64,000 bases of DNA from Saccharibacillus qingshengii (GCF_013185195.1 NZ_JAAZWC010000007.1:142835-206834), one strand, 5' to 3'. Counted from the stretch's first letter, positions 1-9,646 are shown. Notes: generated from the sequence alone by a model not told the origin. Translations and numbers: made by a program.

Positions 1-1600
1 CGGCAAGCTGCTCTTCGGTGGCCGCCGCGATCTCCTGCGTGCCTCCGGAAATTTCGCTGGTGCCTTCGCTGACCCGCTGCATCGAATGCGAGACTTCCGC
101 GAAGCCCGCGTGGATCCGCTCGGTCGAAGCCGCCATCGCGCCGGTGCGGCCCGAGACTTCTCCGATTGACTCGAGAATGCCCACGAACTGGCTGGCGCCG
201 TGCCGCGTAGCGTCTGCGCCTTCGTGAACTTTGCGTTTCACTTCATGCATCATATCCATCGCCGCGTGCGTTTCCCGCTGAATACTGACGATCAGCTCGC
301 GGATTTCGCGGGTCGACCCTCCGGATTGATCGGCCAGTTTCTTGACTTCTCCGGCGACGACGGCAAATCCCCGTCCCGATTCGCCGGCCCGTGCCGCTTC
401 GATCGAAGCATTGAGGGACAGCAGATGGGTTTGCGCCGAGATCTCGTCGATCATCGAAGCGATCGAATCGATCTGCGACGCATGAACGGCCAACTGCCGG
501 ATCCGTTCGTCCGCGTCGCCGACAGCGGAATCGATTTCCGTCATTTGGTCGGCGATCCGGATCACGGCACGTTCGCCTTCATCCGCCTGGCGGCTCATTT
601 CCTGCGAGAAAGAAGCGACTGCGGCTGTCGAAGACGCAATTTCCGTAATCTGTTCCAGCGCATCGTGCGCCGATGCCGTACTGCGACCGGTGATCTGTGC
701 CTGTTCGCCCGAACGCTCGGCAATCTGCTGCATGGCTGCCGCAACCTGGTGCGAAGTCGATTTGGACTGCTCCGCGCTGGCGGAGAACTGCTCGGAAGCC
801 GCGCCCAGCTGTTCGGATGCATCCCCCACCCGCTGCATCATATCGCGCAGCGAGCCGACAAAACGGTTAAAGCTGCCGGCCAGTTCGCCGAATTCGTCTT
901 TCTGCCGAAGTTCGATCGTACGGGTCAGATCGGCATCCCCTTCGGCGATTCCGCTCATCTGACGGTTAAGCAGGGTGAGAGGTTTCATGATGGAACGCAG
1001 CAGCCAGAAACCGAGCGCCAGGCCGATAATCGCCGAAGCGATAACGCTGTAGAACAGAATGTTTTGACTGACATCCGCTTCGCGGCGGTTCTTGTCTTCA
1101 AGCGCCGCAACTTCGGCATCCAGGCGTTCGACGAAGGTATTGACGGCGGGATCGACCTGTTCTTTGCGCAGGGTGCGCTCTTCGCCGAAATGCAGCTCTT
1201 GGGCCTGCTCGATCTGCCCCTGTTCGACAAACTGGACAACCTGCTGGTTGAGTACGATCAGCTCGCTCAGCTCACTGCCGATTTTTTGCAGCGACTCAAG
1301 GTCCTGCCCGGCCAATTTTTTCGATTCATCCGCCAACAGCTTTTCCAATTCGGCCGTCTTTTCCTGGATGCCTTCGGCAAATTCCGTGTCGCCTGTCAGC
1401 AGGTAGCCGCGTTCGTCGTTGGCAAATCCGGTCATTCGATATTGAAGCTGCTTTAGGAACTTTTGCATTTCCAGCTTCTCTTCGAGAAAACCGCTGTTCG
1501 TCATCCCTTTTTCGATTGAAACCAGAGACAGTACACCGCTTCCGACCAGTACCGCGACCAGCAGCAGGATAATGGAGAATAATTTCGTTCGGACTTTCAT
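1..1600 (-). CDS. Methyl-accepting chemotaxis protein, 3' end beyond window
   Basis: The reverse strand reads open from an ATG at 1600 to the window edge, about 533 residues, so the C-terminus is missing. An N-terminal membrane segment (about residues 8-28) is followed by an extracellular helical sensor region containing [16 protein letters not shown], typical of CHASE3-like four-helix sensors. A second membrane segment near residue 190 leads to a HAMP region and a long signalling helix. The receptor hairpin tip is recognisable: [22 protein letters not shown] then EVKKLADQS. The protein would sit in the inner membrane and control CheA through CheW. Its ligand cannot be read from sequence. It is divergent from the M20 gene at 1823 and has a sigma-D-like promoter just upstream, which fits motility-coupled expression. 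Confidence 0.93.
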   Translation of the reverse strand, partial: MKVRTKLFSIILLLVAVLVGSGVLSLVSIEKGMTNSGFLEEKLEMQKFLKQLQYRMTGFANDERGYLLTGDTEFAEGIQEKTAELEKLLADESKKLAGQDLESLQKIGSELSELIVLNQQVVQFVEQGQIEQAQELHFGEERTLRKEQVDPAVNTFVERLDAEVAALEDKNRREADVSQNILFYSVIASAIIGLALGFWLLRSIMKPLTLLNRQMSGIAEGDADLTRTIELRQKDEFGELAGSFNRFVGSLRDMMQRVGDASEQLGAASEQFSASAEQSKSTSHQVAAAMQQIAERSGEQAQITGRSTASAHDALEQITEIASSTAAVASFSQEMSRQADEGERAVIRIADQMTEIDSAVGDADERIRQLAVHASQIDSIASMIDEISAQTHLLSLNASIEAARAGESGRGFAVVAGEVKKLADQSGGSTREIRELIVSIQRETHAAMDMMHEVKRKVHEGADATRHGASQFVGILESIGEVSGRTGAMAASTERIHAGFAEVSHSMQRVSEGTSEISGGTQEIAAATEEQLA

Positions 1601-1674
1601 ATGACATCCCACTTTCCGGTTGATTTTGGATATTCGTTTTAAAAATGGCACGTCCTTCTCGATCTACCGTTTTA

Positions 1675-1701
1675 TTATCGGCAGAAAAATGCGTTTTTTG
1701 A
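1675..1701 (-). promoter_or_regulatory. Sigma-D (flagellar/chemotaxis) type promoter for the MCP gene
   Basis: On the minus strand TCAA (1701-1698) is followed after 15 nt by GCCGATAA (1682-1675). This matches the sigma-D pattern TAAA/TCAA, about 15 nt, GCCGATAT. It lies about 75 nt upstream of the chemoreceptor ATG. A second chemoreceptor at 39198 has the same arrangement. Confidence 0.7.
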
Positions 1702-1822
1702 TACTTTTTGTCGAAAAAAGTCGTAGATTTGACGCTTTTTTTGGAAAGTGATAGTTTGGTAGACATATCAGGGCGGTATAGTATGTTTTATCATTCGATA
1801 AGATCCGGGAGGAACCCAAGCC

Positions 1823-3016
1823 ATGACTTTACAAACCCAAGAAACGTGGATCCGGCAGCTCGAGAACGAATACGAACAGATCGTGCAGTGGCGCCGCCAT
1901 ATGCATGCCCATCCGGAGCTTTCTTTCCAGGAAACGCAGACGGCCCAATTTATCGCGGATACGCTTGAAAGCTTCGGCTACCGGGTGCGTACCGGCGTAG
2001 GCGGCAACGGCATCCTGGCGGATCTTGCAGGAGCGAATCCAGGACCTTCGATCGCTTTCCGCGCGGACTTCGACGCCCTTCCGATCGAAGAAGAAAACGA
2101 CGTCCCCTACAAATCGAATAACCCCGGCGTGATGCATGCCTGCGGACACGACGGACATACCTCGACACTGCTCGGAGTCGCCAAAGTGCTGGCCGGACGC
2201 CGGAGCGAACTCCATGGAAGCCTGCGCTTTATTTTCCAGCATGCCGAAGAAAAACTGCCGGGGGGCGCCATCGCCATGATCGAAGACGGAGCGCTCGAAG
2301 GCATCGATGAAGTCTACGGGGCACATCTGGCAAGCTATATGCCGCTCGGCAAACTGTCCGTTTCTTCCGGACCGTCGATGGCGGCAGTCGATTCGTTCGA
2401 CATTACGGTGCAGGGTAAAGGCGGTCACGGTGCCAAGCCGCACCAGACGGTCGATGCGATCGTCGTCGGCAGCCAGCTCGTCACCTCGCTTCAGCATATC
2501 GTCGCCCGGCATATCAATCCGCTGCATCCCGCGGTCGTCACTGTAGGCGTGTTCCGGGCCGGTTCGGCATTCAACGTGATCGCCGACAAAGCCAAGATCG
2601 AAGGCACCGTGCGCAGCTTCGATCCCGAAGTGCGCAGGCAGCTCGAACGCGATATCCGCGATATGGTGCACGGCATCACGCTGGCCGAACATGCCACTTA
2701 CGAGCTGGATTACGTCAACGGCTATCCGGCGCTCGTCAATCCGCCGGAGCAGGCGGAGCAGGTGCGCGATATCTTCGTACGGACATTCGGCGAAGAAGCG
2801 CTGTATGGCCTCGACGCTTCGATGGGTGCGGAAGACTTCGCCTATTATCTCCAGCATCGCCCGGGCCATTTCTTCAACGTCGGTTCGCAGAACGACAGCG
2901 AAGACACCGCGTTCCCGCATCATCACCCCCGCTTCGATATCGACGAGCGCGCTCTGCTGGTCGCGGGTCAAGCGTTTCTTGCCATCGCGGCGGACAAGCT
3001 GCTGGGCAAGTCATAA
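1823..3016 (+). CDS. M20D-family amidohydrolase (N-acyl amino acid / hippurate hydrolase type)
   Basis: A 397-residue metal-dependent amidohydrolase of the M20D family, which includes hippurate hydrolase, IAA-amino acid hydrolase and N-acetyl-cysteine deacetylase-like enzymes. They cleave the amide bond of N-acylated amino acids in the cytoplasm. The metal-site signature HACGHDGH is near residue 110, FIFQHAEE follows at about 150, GHGAKPH of the lid domain at about 203, and the C-terminal metal His lies in FPHHHPRFDIDE. Length is normal for the family. ATG is preceded by GGGAGG. The gene is monocistronic, divergent from the MCP, and ends before a strong terminator. The exact acyl substrate is not decidable here. 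Confidence 0.9.
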   Translation: MTLQTQETWIRQLENEYEQIVQWRRHMHAHPELSFQETQTAQFIADTLESFGYRVRTGVGGNGILADLAGANPGPSIAFRADFDALPIEEENDVPYKSNNPGVMHACGHDGHTSTLLGVAKVLAGRRSELHGSLRFIFQHAEEKLPGGAIAMIEDGALEGIDEVYGAHLASYMPLGKLSVSSGPSMAAVDSFDITVQGKGGHGAKPHQTVDAIVVGSQLVTSLQHIVARHINPLHPAVVTVGVFRAGSAFNVIADKAKIEGTVRSFDPEVRRQLERDIRDMVHGITLAEHATYELDYVNGYPALVNPPEQAEQVRDIFVRTFGEEALYGLDASMGAEDFAYYLQHRPGHFFNVGSQNDSEDTAFPHHHPRFDIDERALLVAGQAFLAIAADKLLGKS

Positions 3017-3082
3017 TTCCCCACGCCTTCGCAGCATCCGTACCGATTCCTGCGCGGAGAGCGCGAAGCAAATACGCCGATC

Positions 3083-3136
3083 AAAAAGAGAGCAGGAGAA
3101 CCGCCATGTCACCGGCGGCTTCCCTGCTCTCTTTTT
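3083..3136. terminator. Bidirectional intrinsic terminator between M20 and grpB-family genes
   Basis: AAAAAGAGAGCAGG pairs with CCTGCTCTCTTTTT around an inner GC-rich hairpin, giving an A-run on one side and a T-run on the other. It lies between convergent genes ending at 3016 (+) and 3147 (-). Confidence 0.85.
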
Positions 3137-3146
3137 CGGCTGCGGT

Positions 3147-3665
3147 TTAGACGCCGGTACGGCGCAGAATGTCCTGCACAAACGCCGACTTCCCTTCCAC
3201 ATAAGCGTCGATATCCGTTCGGTGCGCCTGGGCCAGCTTGCGCTTGATCCGGGCGTATTCGTCCCGCGCTTCGTCATGTCCCCGCAGGTAATCGCGCAGC
3301 GCGATATGTTCCAGGTATCCCCGGCCCTCCGGCGGACAGACATACAGATGATAGTTCATGAAGCCGAAATCCCGCGTCGGACGAAAAGCTTCCCTTCCTG
3401 CGATGCCCAGATTCCCTTGATGTTCGAACCCCTGGGCTGCCAGACGTTCGATCGCTTCCGGCAGCCTGTCGGCACTTGTCAGGACGGCATCCAGGTCGAG
3501 GATCGGTTTGGCCGCCAATCCTTCGACCGAAGTGCTGCCCACATGCTCGATGCCGATCAGCAGATCCCCCATCCATTGCTTTACCGCCGCGGCAATTCTG
3601 GCAAACTCCTGCGGCCAGGCCGGATCGTACGAAGCGACTTGTATGAAGGGTGTACGTTCAGCCAT
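3147..3665 (-). CDS. GrpB family protein (UPF0157, nucleotidyltransferase-like fold)
   Basis: A 172-residue protein with the GrpB/UPF0157 hallmarks: YDPAWPQEFARI at the N-terminus, IEHVGSTSVEGLAAKPILDLD near residue 40, and the C-terminal YARIKRKLA then KSAFVQDIL segment. The family has a nucleotidyltransferase-like fold and the HVGSTS plus D-x-D arrangement resembles that active site, but the substrate is unknown. Some relatives are fused to or sit beside dephospho-CoA kinase; that is not the case here. Length is typical. It is divergent from the MFS gene at 3792 with about 125 bp between them. Confidence 0.88.
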   Translation of the reverse strand: MAERTPFIQVASYDPAWPQEFARIAAAVKQWMGDLLIGIEHVGSTSVEGLAAKPILDLDAVLTSADRLPEAIERLAAQGFEHQGNLGIAGREAFRPTRDFGFMNYHLYVCPPEGRGYLEHIALRDYLRGHDEARDEYARIKRKLAQAHRTDIDAYVEGKSAFVQDILRRTGV

Positions 3666-3791
3666 GTCGGTTCCTCCCCAACTTTTTTGGTGTTCGGCTA
3701 TTTTTTTCTTTTCCTCTATAGTAACCTATATTTTAGCAGGATCGAAAACGCTTTAATCTTTTTCATTTTACGACACCGGAGGAAGTATCGC

Positions 3792-5030
3792 ATGGCAAGA
3801 ACGTTTTTCCCGAAGCTCCGCGGCAACAGTCGGGGCTGTCTGGCTTTCGAGCCTTTTTTCCTGATTCCGTACAGTATGGTAGCCACCTATGCGACGCTCT
3901 ACATGTACGAGCTGGGCGTGACCGAGACGAACATCGGCTGGATTACGACGCTCGGACTGCTGGTTCAGGTGATGGCGGCGTTTATGAGCGGGTATCTGAC
4001 CGACAGACTGGGCCGCAAACGCGCGATTCTGATCTTCGACGTGCTCAGTTGGAGCGTGGCGATGCTGATCTTCGCTTTTTCGCAGAATGTCTGGTTCTTC
4101 GTGATCGCGACCTTCATCAACGGCCTGCAGCGGGTGCCGCATGTCGCTTTCTACTGTCTGATCGTGGAAGATACGCCGCCCAAAGACCGCACTTACGTGT
4201 TCACGCTGCTGCAGATCATCGGGGTCGTAGGCGGTCTGTTCGCTCCGCTCGGCGGTCTGCTGGTCAAGCATTACGGATTGGTCGACGGTACGCGGATCAT
4301 GTACGTGATGTGTTCCGTGCTGATGACGTTCCAGTTTATCGGACGCCATCTGACGACGAAGGAAACGGAAATGGGCTATCGCAAGATGAAAGAAACGAAA
4401 GAACTCGGACTCAAGGCCAGTCTGATCGACTACAGCAGCGCGATCCGCGATCTGTTCGCCAGCCGCAGCCTGATGCTGATCTTCGTCGTCTACATTCTGT
4501 TCAACTTCCAGATGACGCTCAAGACCACCTATTTGTCGCTGTATCTGGCCGACTATCTGCATGTGGACAGCGGATTGATCTCGCTCGTTCCGGCCGTGTC
4601 TTCGATCATCATGCTGCTTGCGCTCTGGTTTATCATGCCGAAGATCCGGGCGGAAAAAGAAACCCTCTCGATGATGGCCGGTTTCGCACTGTCCGTCCTG
4701 TCGAATGTAATGCTCGTGCTGTGGCCGACCTCAAGCCTGCTCTGGATCGGCCTCAGTACCGTACTTGCCGCCGTCGGCTTGATGATCAGCTCGCCGTATC
4801 TCGAAGCGGCCGTCCAGAATGCGATCGACGACGAGAAGCGCGCCAAAGTCTTCTCCATGCTGTCGGTCGTTATTCTGCTCTTGACCTCGCCGGCCGGCAT
4901 CGTCGGCGGCTGGGCCTATACGCTTGACCCCCGCATTCCGATCTGGATCATTACGGCATCGTTTGCGGCGGCATTCGTATTCCTGATGATTTATCTGAAC
5001 CGCACCCGAAAAAGCGGTTTGGCGCTCTAA
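3792..5030 (+). CDS. MFS transporter
   Basis: A 412-residue major facilitator superfamily protein with about 11-12 hydrophobic segments. The MFS loop 2-3 motif appears as GYLTDRLGRKRAIL near residue 70. The open frame extends far upstream, but the start is placed at 3792 because GGAGGAAG lies 7-8 nt before that ATG and the upstream part crosses the M20 terminator. A hydrophilic central loop (about residues 190-215, ETEMGYRKMKETKELG) separates the two six-helix halves. Substrate is unknown; no regulator or enzyme is linked. It probably exports a small molecule or drug. Confidence 0.88.
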   Translation: MARTFFPKLRGNSRGCLAFEPFFLIPYSMVATYATLYMYELGVTETNIGWITTLGLLVQVMAAFMSGYLTDRLGRKRAILIFDVLSWSVAMLIFAFSQNVWFFVIATFINGLQRVPHVAFYCLIVEDTPPKDRTYVFTLLQIIGVVGGLFAPLGGLLVKHYGLVDGTRIMYVMCSVLMTFQFIGRHLTTKETEMGYRKMKETKELGLKASLIDYSSAIRDLFASRSLMLIFVVYILFNFQMTLKTTYLSLYLADYLHVDSGLISLVPAVSSIIMLLALWFIMPKIRAEKETLSMMAGFALSVLSNVMLVLWPTSSLLWIGLSTVLAAVGLMISSPYLEAAVQNAIDDEKRAKVFSMLSVVILLLTSPAGIVGGWAYTLDPRIPIWIITASFAAAFVFLMIYLNRTRKSGLAL

Positions 5031-5036
5031 ACGCAA

Positions 5037-5069
5037 AAGGAGGAGACCCCGGGGTCTCCTCCTTTTTTT
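5037..5069. terminator. Bidirectional terminator between MFS and ABC permease genes
   Basis: A 14-bp perfect inverted repeat, AAGGAGGAGACCCC against GGGGTCTCCTCCTT, is followed by T7 on the plus strand. It lies between genes converging at 5030 and 5068; its T-run touches the permease stop codon. Confidence 0.9.
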
Positions 5070-6321
5070 ATTCATAACGCAGAGCGTCGATCGGATTCAA
5101 CCGCGCCGCTTTGTTCGCCGGATAGTAGCCGAAGAAAATACCGATAAACATCGAGAACATCACCGTACCCAGGATCACGTAAACCGGCAGTTCAAACGGC
5201 GCGCCTACAAGAGCGGAACCGGCAAATCCCAATCCCAGTCCGAGCACGATTCCGATCAGCCCGCCCATAACCGAGAGCATGACCGCTTCCGCCACGAACT
5301 GCAGCCGAATATGCGAATCCTGCGCGCCCAGCGCTTTGCGGACCCCGATCTCGTGCGTTCGCTCCGTTACGGATACCAGCATAATGTTCATGACGCCGAT
5401 TCCTCCGACCAGCAGCGCAATGCCCGCAATGGCGGCAATCGCAAGCGACAGGCTGTTCATGACCGAATTGGTGGATTCCAGCTCGCTCTTCATATTATAG
5501 GCGTAGCCTTCCCATTCTTTGTTGTTCGCATACAGCTCGCCCAGATAGGCACTCAGCTTCTCCGTAAAAAGAGTAAGGTCGGTGCCTGCACGGGGAATCA
5601 CGGTAAGCGACATGAAATTTTTGTAGGGCATATCCTTTTTGGCACGGCTGACCGGGATATAAGCGCCGGTCTCAAGCTCGGAACCCGGGGCCGTGACGCC
5701 CTGCACACCGGACTGCACATACTGATACACGCCGATGACCGTGAATTCTTTGATCGCTTTCTCGGTATAGATGACGATACGGCTGCCGATCGCCGAATCG
5801 ATCGAGCCGTATATCGCTTCGGCGGTCCGATCCGAGACGACAACGACGCTGCGTGCCGCTTCGATATCCGCCTCGCGGATATACCGCCCCCGGACCAGAT
5901 TGACTTTGTTCGCTTGGGCGTAACCGAAGTTGACTCCGGTCAACGATACGCTGCTGGTTTTGCGGCCCAGGCGAGCTTTGCCGCGTCCCGCTTCGTCGGA
6001 CAAGGAAAGCGTCTCGATCTCGGGAAACTTCTGCATCAGCGTCTCGATCTGCGCCGTGGAAAGCCTATCGGAATCTTTGGGTACTTTGACCGAATTCGGA
6101 TCGTAAGAAGCCGCTCCGTCCGAGCGCGCCTGAATACCCAGCGTTACATTATTGATGCCCAATTCGGCGAATTGGCTGGTGACCGAAGCCGTCAGGGCAT
6201 TGCCGACCGAAATGATGGCAATCACCGAAGAAATCCCGATAATGATCCCCAGCATAGTGAGAAAAGAACGCATTTTGTTGGCACGCAGACTTTCCAGCGA
6301 AAGCAGCAGGTTCTCAACCAT
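5068..6321 (-). CDS. MacB-type ABC transporter permease (FtsX domain)
   Basis: A 417-residue permease: MacB periplasmic-core-like extracellular domain between helix 1 (MLGIIIGISSVIAIISVG, about residue 20) and three C-terminal helices. The C-terminal FtsX motif VGGIGVMNIMLVSVTERTHE then GVRKALGA is clear, and it ends with the family tail YYPANKAARLNPIDALRYE. The start at 6321 is chosen over an in-frame ATG at 6372 because GGGAGG lies 8 nt upstream and the shorter form begins with the conserved MVENLLLSLESLRANK. It overlaps the ATPase gene by 8 bp, so the two are translationally coupled. Such permeases export peptides, antibiotics or lipids by a mechanotransmission mechanism with a partner fusion protein. 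Confidence 0.92.
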   Translation of the reverse strand: MVENLLLSLESLRANKMRSFLTMLGIIIGISSVIAIISVGNALTASVTSQFAELGINNVTLGIQARSDGAASYDPNSVKVPKDSDRLSTAQIETLMQKFPEIETLSLSDEAGRGKARLGRKTSSVSLTGVNFGYAQANKVNLVRGRYIREADIEAARSVVVVSDRTAEAIYGSIDSAIGSRIVIYTEKAIKEFTVIGVYQYVQSGVQGVTAPGSELETGAYIPVSRAKKDMPYKNFMSLTVIPRAGTDLTLFTEKLSAYLGELYANNKEWEGYAYNMKSELESTNSVMNSLSLAIAAIAGIALLVGGIGVMNIMLVSVTERTHEIGVRKALGAQDSHIRLQFVAEAVMLSVMGGLIGIVLGLGLGFAGSALVGAPFELPVYVILGTVMFSMFIGIFFGYYPANKAARLNPIDALRYE

Positions 6322-7021
6322 CGGCGGAACCTCCCGCACGGCTGCCGGCTTCGTCGGAGACGATCCGTCCATCCTTGATCGTAATGACGCGCGGGCACAG
6401 TTCCGCCAGTTCGGCGGAGTGCGTAATAAAGACGATGGTCTTCTTCTCTTCCCGGTGGATTCTCAGAAAAATGTCCATGACCCGATGGCCGGTCTTCGAA
6501 TCCAAGGCTCCCGTAGGTTCGTCCGCCAGCAGAATATCGGGGTCGTTCGCCAGTGCGCGGGCAATCGCAACCCGCTGCTTCTGGCCGCCGGACAGCTCGT
6601 TGGGATAATGGTTCATCCGCTCGCCCATGTCCATCATATCCAGCAGTTTCTTGGCCCGGAGACTGCGCGGCGATTTTTTGATTCCGGCGTATACCATCGG
6701 CAGTTCCACATTTTTCAGGGCGCTGCTGCGCGGAATCAGATTGAACGATTGAAAAATAAAACCGATTTTGTGATTGCGAACCGAAGCGAGCTGACTGCGG
6801 TTCAGATGCTGGATCGGAGTCCCGTCCAGTTCGTATTCCCCGCCGCTCGGCTGGTCGAGCGCTCCGATGATATTCATCAAGGTCGACTTACCGGAACCGG
6901 ACTGGCCGACGATGGCAACAAATTCTCCCGCCTTAATGCTCAGATCGATCCCGCCCAGCACCGTAATTTCATTGGGCGTACCCGTGAAATAACGTTTGGT
7001 CAGATTGCGCATCTCAATCAT
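6314..7021 (-). CDS. MacB/LolD-type ABC transporter ATP-binding protein
   Basis: A 235-residue ATPase. Walker A is GQSGSGKST (about residues 38-46), the signature is LSGGQKQRVAIARAL (about 143), Walker B is DILLADEPTGALD, and the H-loop is FITHS. It belongs to the MacB/LolD/FtsE class that powers FtsX-fold permeases. The gene lies between the membrane-fusion protein (8-bp overlap at 7014-7021) and the permease (8-bp overlap at 6314-6321), so the three form a tight operon comparable to yknXYZ of Bacillus. Length is typical. Confidence 0.94.
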   Translation of the reverse strand: MIEMRNLTKRYFTGTPNEITVLGGIDLSIKAGEFVAIVGQSGSGKSTLMNIIGALDQPSGGEYELDGTPIQHLNRSQLASVRNHKIGFIFQSFNLIPRSSALKNVELPMVYAGIKKSPRSLRAKKLLDMMDMGERMNHYPNELSGGQKQRVAIARALANDPDILLADEPTGALDSKTGHRVMDIFLRIHREEKKTIVFITHSAELAELCPRVITIKDGRIVSDEAGSRAGGSADG

Positions 7022-9587
7022 CGAACATCACGCCCCCCTGCGATCCGGGCGAAACCGCCGTCGGCGGGGCCGCTTCGCTGGCGTCTGCGACCACCGCCAT
7101 TCCCGGCGACAGCGCGGGCGATTGAATCTCTGTCAGGATATCGTTCTGCAGTCCGGTCCGGACAGGGATTTCCTGCAGCGTATCGCCGGCTGCCACATAG
7201 ACGCTCTCCTCGCCGCCTTCTGTCTTCACCGCTTCCAGAGGGACCGTAAATACCTCTTTCCTGCTGTCCACGACAATATTGATCCGGGCGTTCATCCCGA
7301 TCCGGATTCGGGGATCGGCTTCAAGGATCTCAAGGTTGGCCGCGAATTGTACCGTCGTATTGGCCGGCGCTTCTTCCGTACTGTTCTTGACCGCGGAAGC
7401 TCCGACGTCTATCACGCGGGCTTTGAATTCTTGTTCGCCGGTTCCTTCCGTCTTGATCAGGGCCTGCTGGCCGGCTTTGAGGGAACCGATATCCGACTCG
7501 CCGATCGAAGCCGAGATCTGGAGGCGGGATGTATCTTCGATCGTAAACATCAATCCGGCTGCAAATTGATCCACGGCCGCATGCTGGAAAGTGACCGTAC
7601 CGGCGATCGGAGCTTTGATTACGGTATCTTGCAGCTGTTTTTGCAGCTTATCCAGCGCAACCTGCTGCAGTTCGATCCCGAGCTTTGCCGCTTCGTCCGT
7701 TTTGGAGCCGGCAATCTGAAGATTCAATTCCGCGGCGGCGTACCCGTTCTCGGCCCGTTTGAGAGCGGCGGCGGCCGAAGCGAAGGCATCGCTTTGATTC
7801 TTGAGCGAACTTTCGTAGCCGATCTCCGATTTCGCGAGCGTCTCCCGGGCGGCGGCCAGCGTATCTTTGGCTCCGTTTGCGACGCTTGCGTACGTTTGCT
7901 TGGCTTTGTCCCGCACATCCTGCGCGGCGATCAAGGCGTCCTTGGTTGTGCCAACCGCAGCTTTATAAGCTTGTTTGGCTTTATCCAGCGTATCCCCGGC
8001 CGCCGTGAACGATTCCTGCGTGCCGCCAAGGGCATTCTCGTAAGCCTGTTTGCTTTTTTCCAGCGTATCCCCGGCATTGACCCGCGCTTCCCGGGCCGTC
8101 TCGAGCGCCTGTTCATAGGCTTGTCCGGCTTTCTCCCAGGCGTCTTTGGCGTTGATGGCGGCTTCCGCCGTGCCTTTGACGGCCGTATCGTAGCCCAGGC
8201 GAGCGCGTTCGACGGCAAGCCGGGCCTGCTCAAGCGATTCCGCCGAACCCTCCACAGACTGCTGGTAGTCGAGATTGGCCTGTTTGACCGCATCTTGGGC
8301 CGCCTTGACCGTCTCGGCCTGTGTCTGGTTCGCCGCCGATACGCCCGCCTGCTTCTCGCTTAAGGCCGAGACCGCTTGATCCACCCGGTCTTGGAGAGCC
8401 GGATCGCCGTCGGGATTCTCCGCGGTCCGGCTTGCTTCATACCGCGCCAGGGCGGAGCGGTAATCCCGCTCTGCGTTCTGCACGTCGACCAAAGCCTGGT
8501 TCACCCGGGAACCCGATCCGTTTTGCGTCTGATTCAGCGTTTCGACCGCGCTGTTGTAGCGGCTTAACGCCGCCTGTTCGCTTAACGGCTTGCCTGCTTG
8601 CAGCTGTGCGTACTTTTGGGACGCGGCATCCAGTTCCAATTTTGCCGTTTGAACCGCCGGCGTCTGCTGGGGCTGCGCCTGGATCTCGCTGTACAGACGT
8701 TCCGCCACCGCAAACTCTTTTTGCGCCGCGCGTACGGCCGCCGTCGAATCTCCCTGGGCGGTCAGTTGGTCGTACGTCCGCTGGGCGATCTCCATTTCTT
8801 TGCGGGCGGACAGAATCCCGTTTCCGGATAAGCCTTCGGTTTGATTTTTCAACAGATCGTACTGGCGCTGCGCCATATCCAATTCCTTCTGCGCGGAGAC
8901 GACCGCCTGATCCGCCCCCTGATCCACTTTGGCTTTGAGCGTATCGTACTGGCGCTGCGCAATGTCCAGATCCTGCTTCGCCGACAGAACGGCGGTGCCA
9001 GACTTCCCGTCCAGCTGCTGCTGACCGAGCTGCAGCTGTCTGCGCGCGGTCTCAAGGTCGGCCAGAGCCGACAATACGGCGGGACCCGGCTTTTGCTCGG
9101 CCTGCGCTTTGGTGTCCCGGTAGAGCAGACGCGCCGTTTCCACTTCAATCCCGGCCGTTTTCAGGCTTCCTTCGGCTTCGGCAATCGCATTTTTTTGATC
9201 TTTGCCGGTGCCGCTTCGCATCTCTTTGGCGTTTGCCAGATTCAGTTCGGCCGATTTGATATCCTGGACCAGTTCGTCGGAGGCCAGCGCCGCCAGTTTT
9301 TGCCCGGCTTTGACCACATCGCCTTCCGCGACCTTGACTTCCGTCAGTTTTAACGAAGAAGGCGCGTAGACATTCCGGCTGTTTTGGCTTCGGACGACGC
9401 CCGAGACCAACAGCGGACGGACAATTTCTCCTTTCGCCAGCGATACCGTCTGCATCGTCTGCACAGACCCTTCTTCGGAACCCTTATCGTTCAACAGGAA
9501 GGCCCATCCCCCCCATACACCCAAACCGATGGCAAGCAGCAGAACGATGATCCATTTTCGTGCGCCTTTTTTTCTAAGCAGATTCAT
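7014..9587 (-). CDS. Membrane-fusion (MacA/HlyD-like) protein with greatly expanded coiled-coil hairpin
   Basis: An 857-residue adaptor, more than twice the usual 370-420 residues. It has an N-terminal membrane anchor (about residues 12-32), a lipoyl/barrel-sandwich half (YAPSSLKLTEVKVAEGDVV, about 75-95), then more than 500 residues of Ala/Gln/Lys-rich helix. The second lipoyl half (DTVIKAPIAGTVTFQ) and beta-barrel domain follow near residue 655. The helical part is repetitive: 27-29-residue units in the first arm, then seven units of exactly 25 residues (about 440-614), each beginning with an aromatic Tyr pair. It is the first gene of the fusion protein-ATPase-permease operon and is divergent from a two-component system. 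The role in assembling the exporter is known from the family; the purpose of the extra length is not. Confidence 0.9.
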   Translation of the reverse strand: MNLLRKKGARKWIIVLLLAIGLGVWGGWAFLLNDKGSEEGSVQTMQTVSLAKGEIVRPLLVSGVVRSQNSRNVYAPSSLKLTEVKVAEGDVVKAGQKLAALASDELVQDIKSAELNLANAKEMRSGTGKDQKNAIAEAEGSLKTAGIEVETARLLYRDTKAQAEQKPGPAVLSALADLETARRQLQLGQQQLDGKSGTAVLSAKQDLDIAQRQYDTLKAKVDQGADQAVVSAQKELDMAQRQYDLLKNQTEGLSGNGILSARKEMEIAQRTYDQLTAQGDSTAAVRAAQKEFAVAERLYSEIQAQPQQTPAVQTAKLELDAASQKYAQLQAGKPLSEQAALSRYNSAVETLNQTQNGSGSRVNQALVDVQNAERDYRSALARYEASRTAENPDGDPALQDRVDQAVSALSEKQAGVSAANQTQAETVKAAQDAVKQANLDYQQSVEGSAESLEQARLAVERARLGYDTAVKGTAEAAINAKDAWEKAGQAYEQALETAREARVNAGDTLEKSKQAYENALGGTQESFTAAGDTLDKAKQAYKAAVGTTKDALIAAQDVRDKAKQTYASVANGAKDTLAAARETLAKSEIGYESSLKNQSDAFASAAAALKRAENGYAAAELNLQIAGSKTDEAAKLGIELQQVALDKLQKQLQDTVIKAPIAGTVTFQHAAVDQFAAGLMFTIEDTSRLQISASIGESDIGSLKAGQQALIKTEGTGEQEFKARVIDVGASAVKNSTEEAPANTTVQFAANLEILEADPRIRIGMNARINIVVDSRKEVFTVPLEAVKTEGGEESVYVAAGDTLQEIPVRTGLQNDILTEIQSPALSPGMAVVADASEAAPPTAVSPGSQGGVMFDD
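7745..8270 (-). repeat. Seven tandem 25-codon units inside the membrane-fusion protein
   Basis: On the minus strand the units begin DYQQSVEG, GYDTAVKG, AYEQALET, AYENALGG, AYKAAVGT, TYASVANG and GYESSLKN. Spacing from one Tyr to the next is 25 residues each time. The units have diverged in sequence while keeping length and a heptad-like pattern, which suggests selection for helix length. Confidence 0.8.
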
Positions 9588-9646
9588 TTCGATGCTGTCC
9601 CTTCTTGTTCATGATCGAATCCATACCTTTCCGAAATTACTTGAAT

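Noticed and set aside
2691..3791. Upstream extension of the MFS open frame
   Set aside because: It runs through the 3' part of the M20 gene and a strong terminator; the ATG at 3792 has a good ribosome site.
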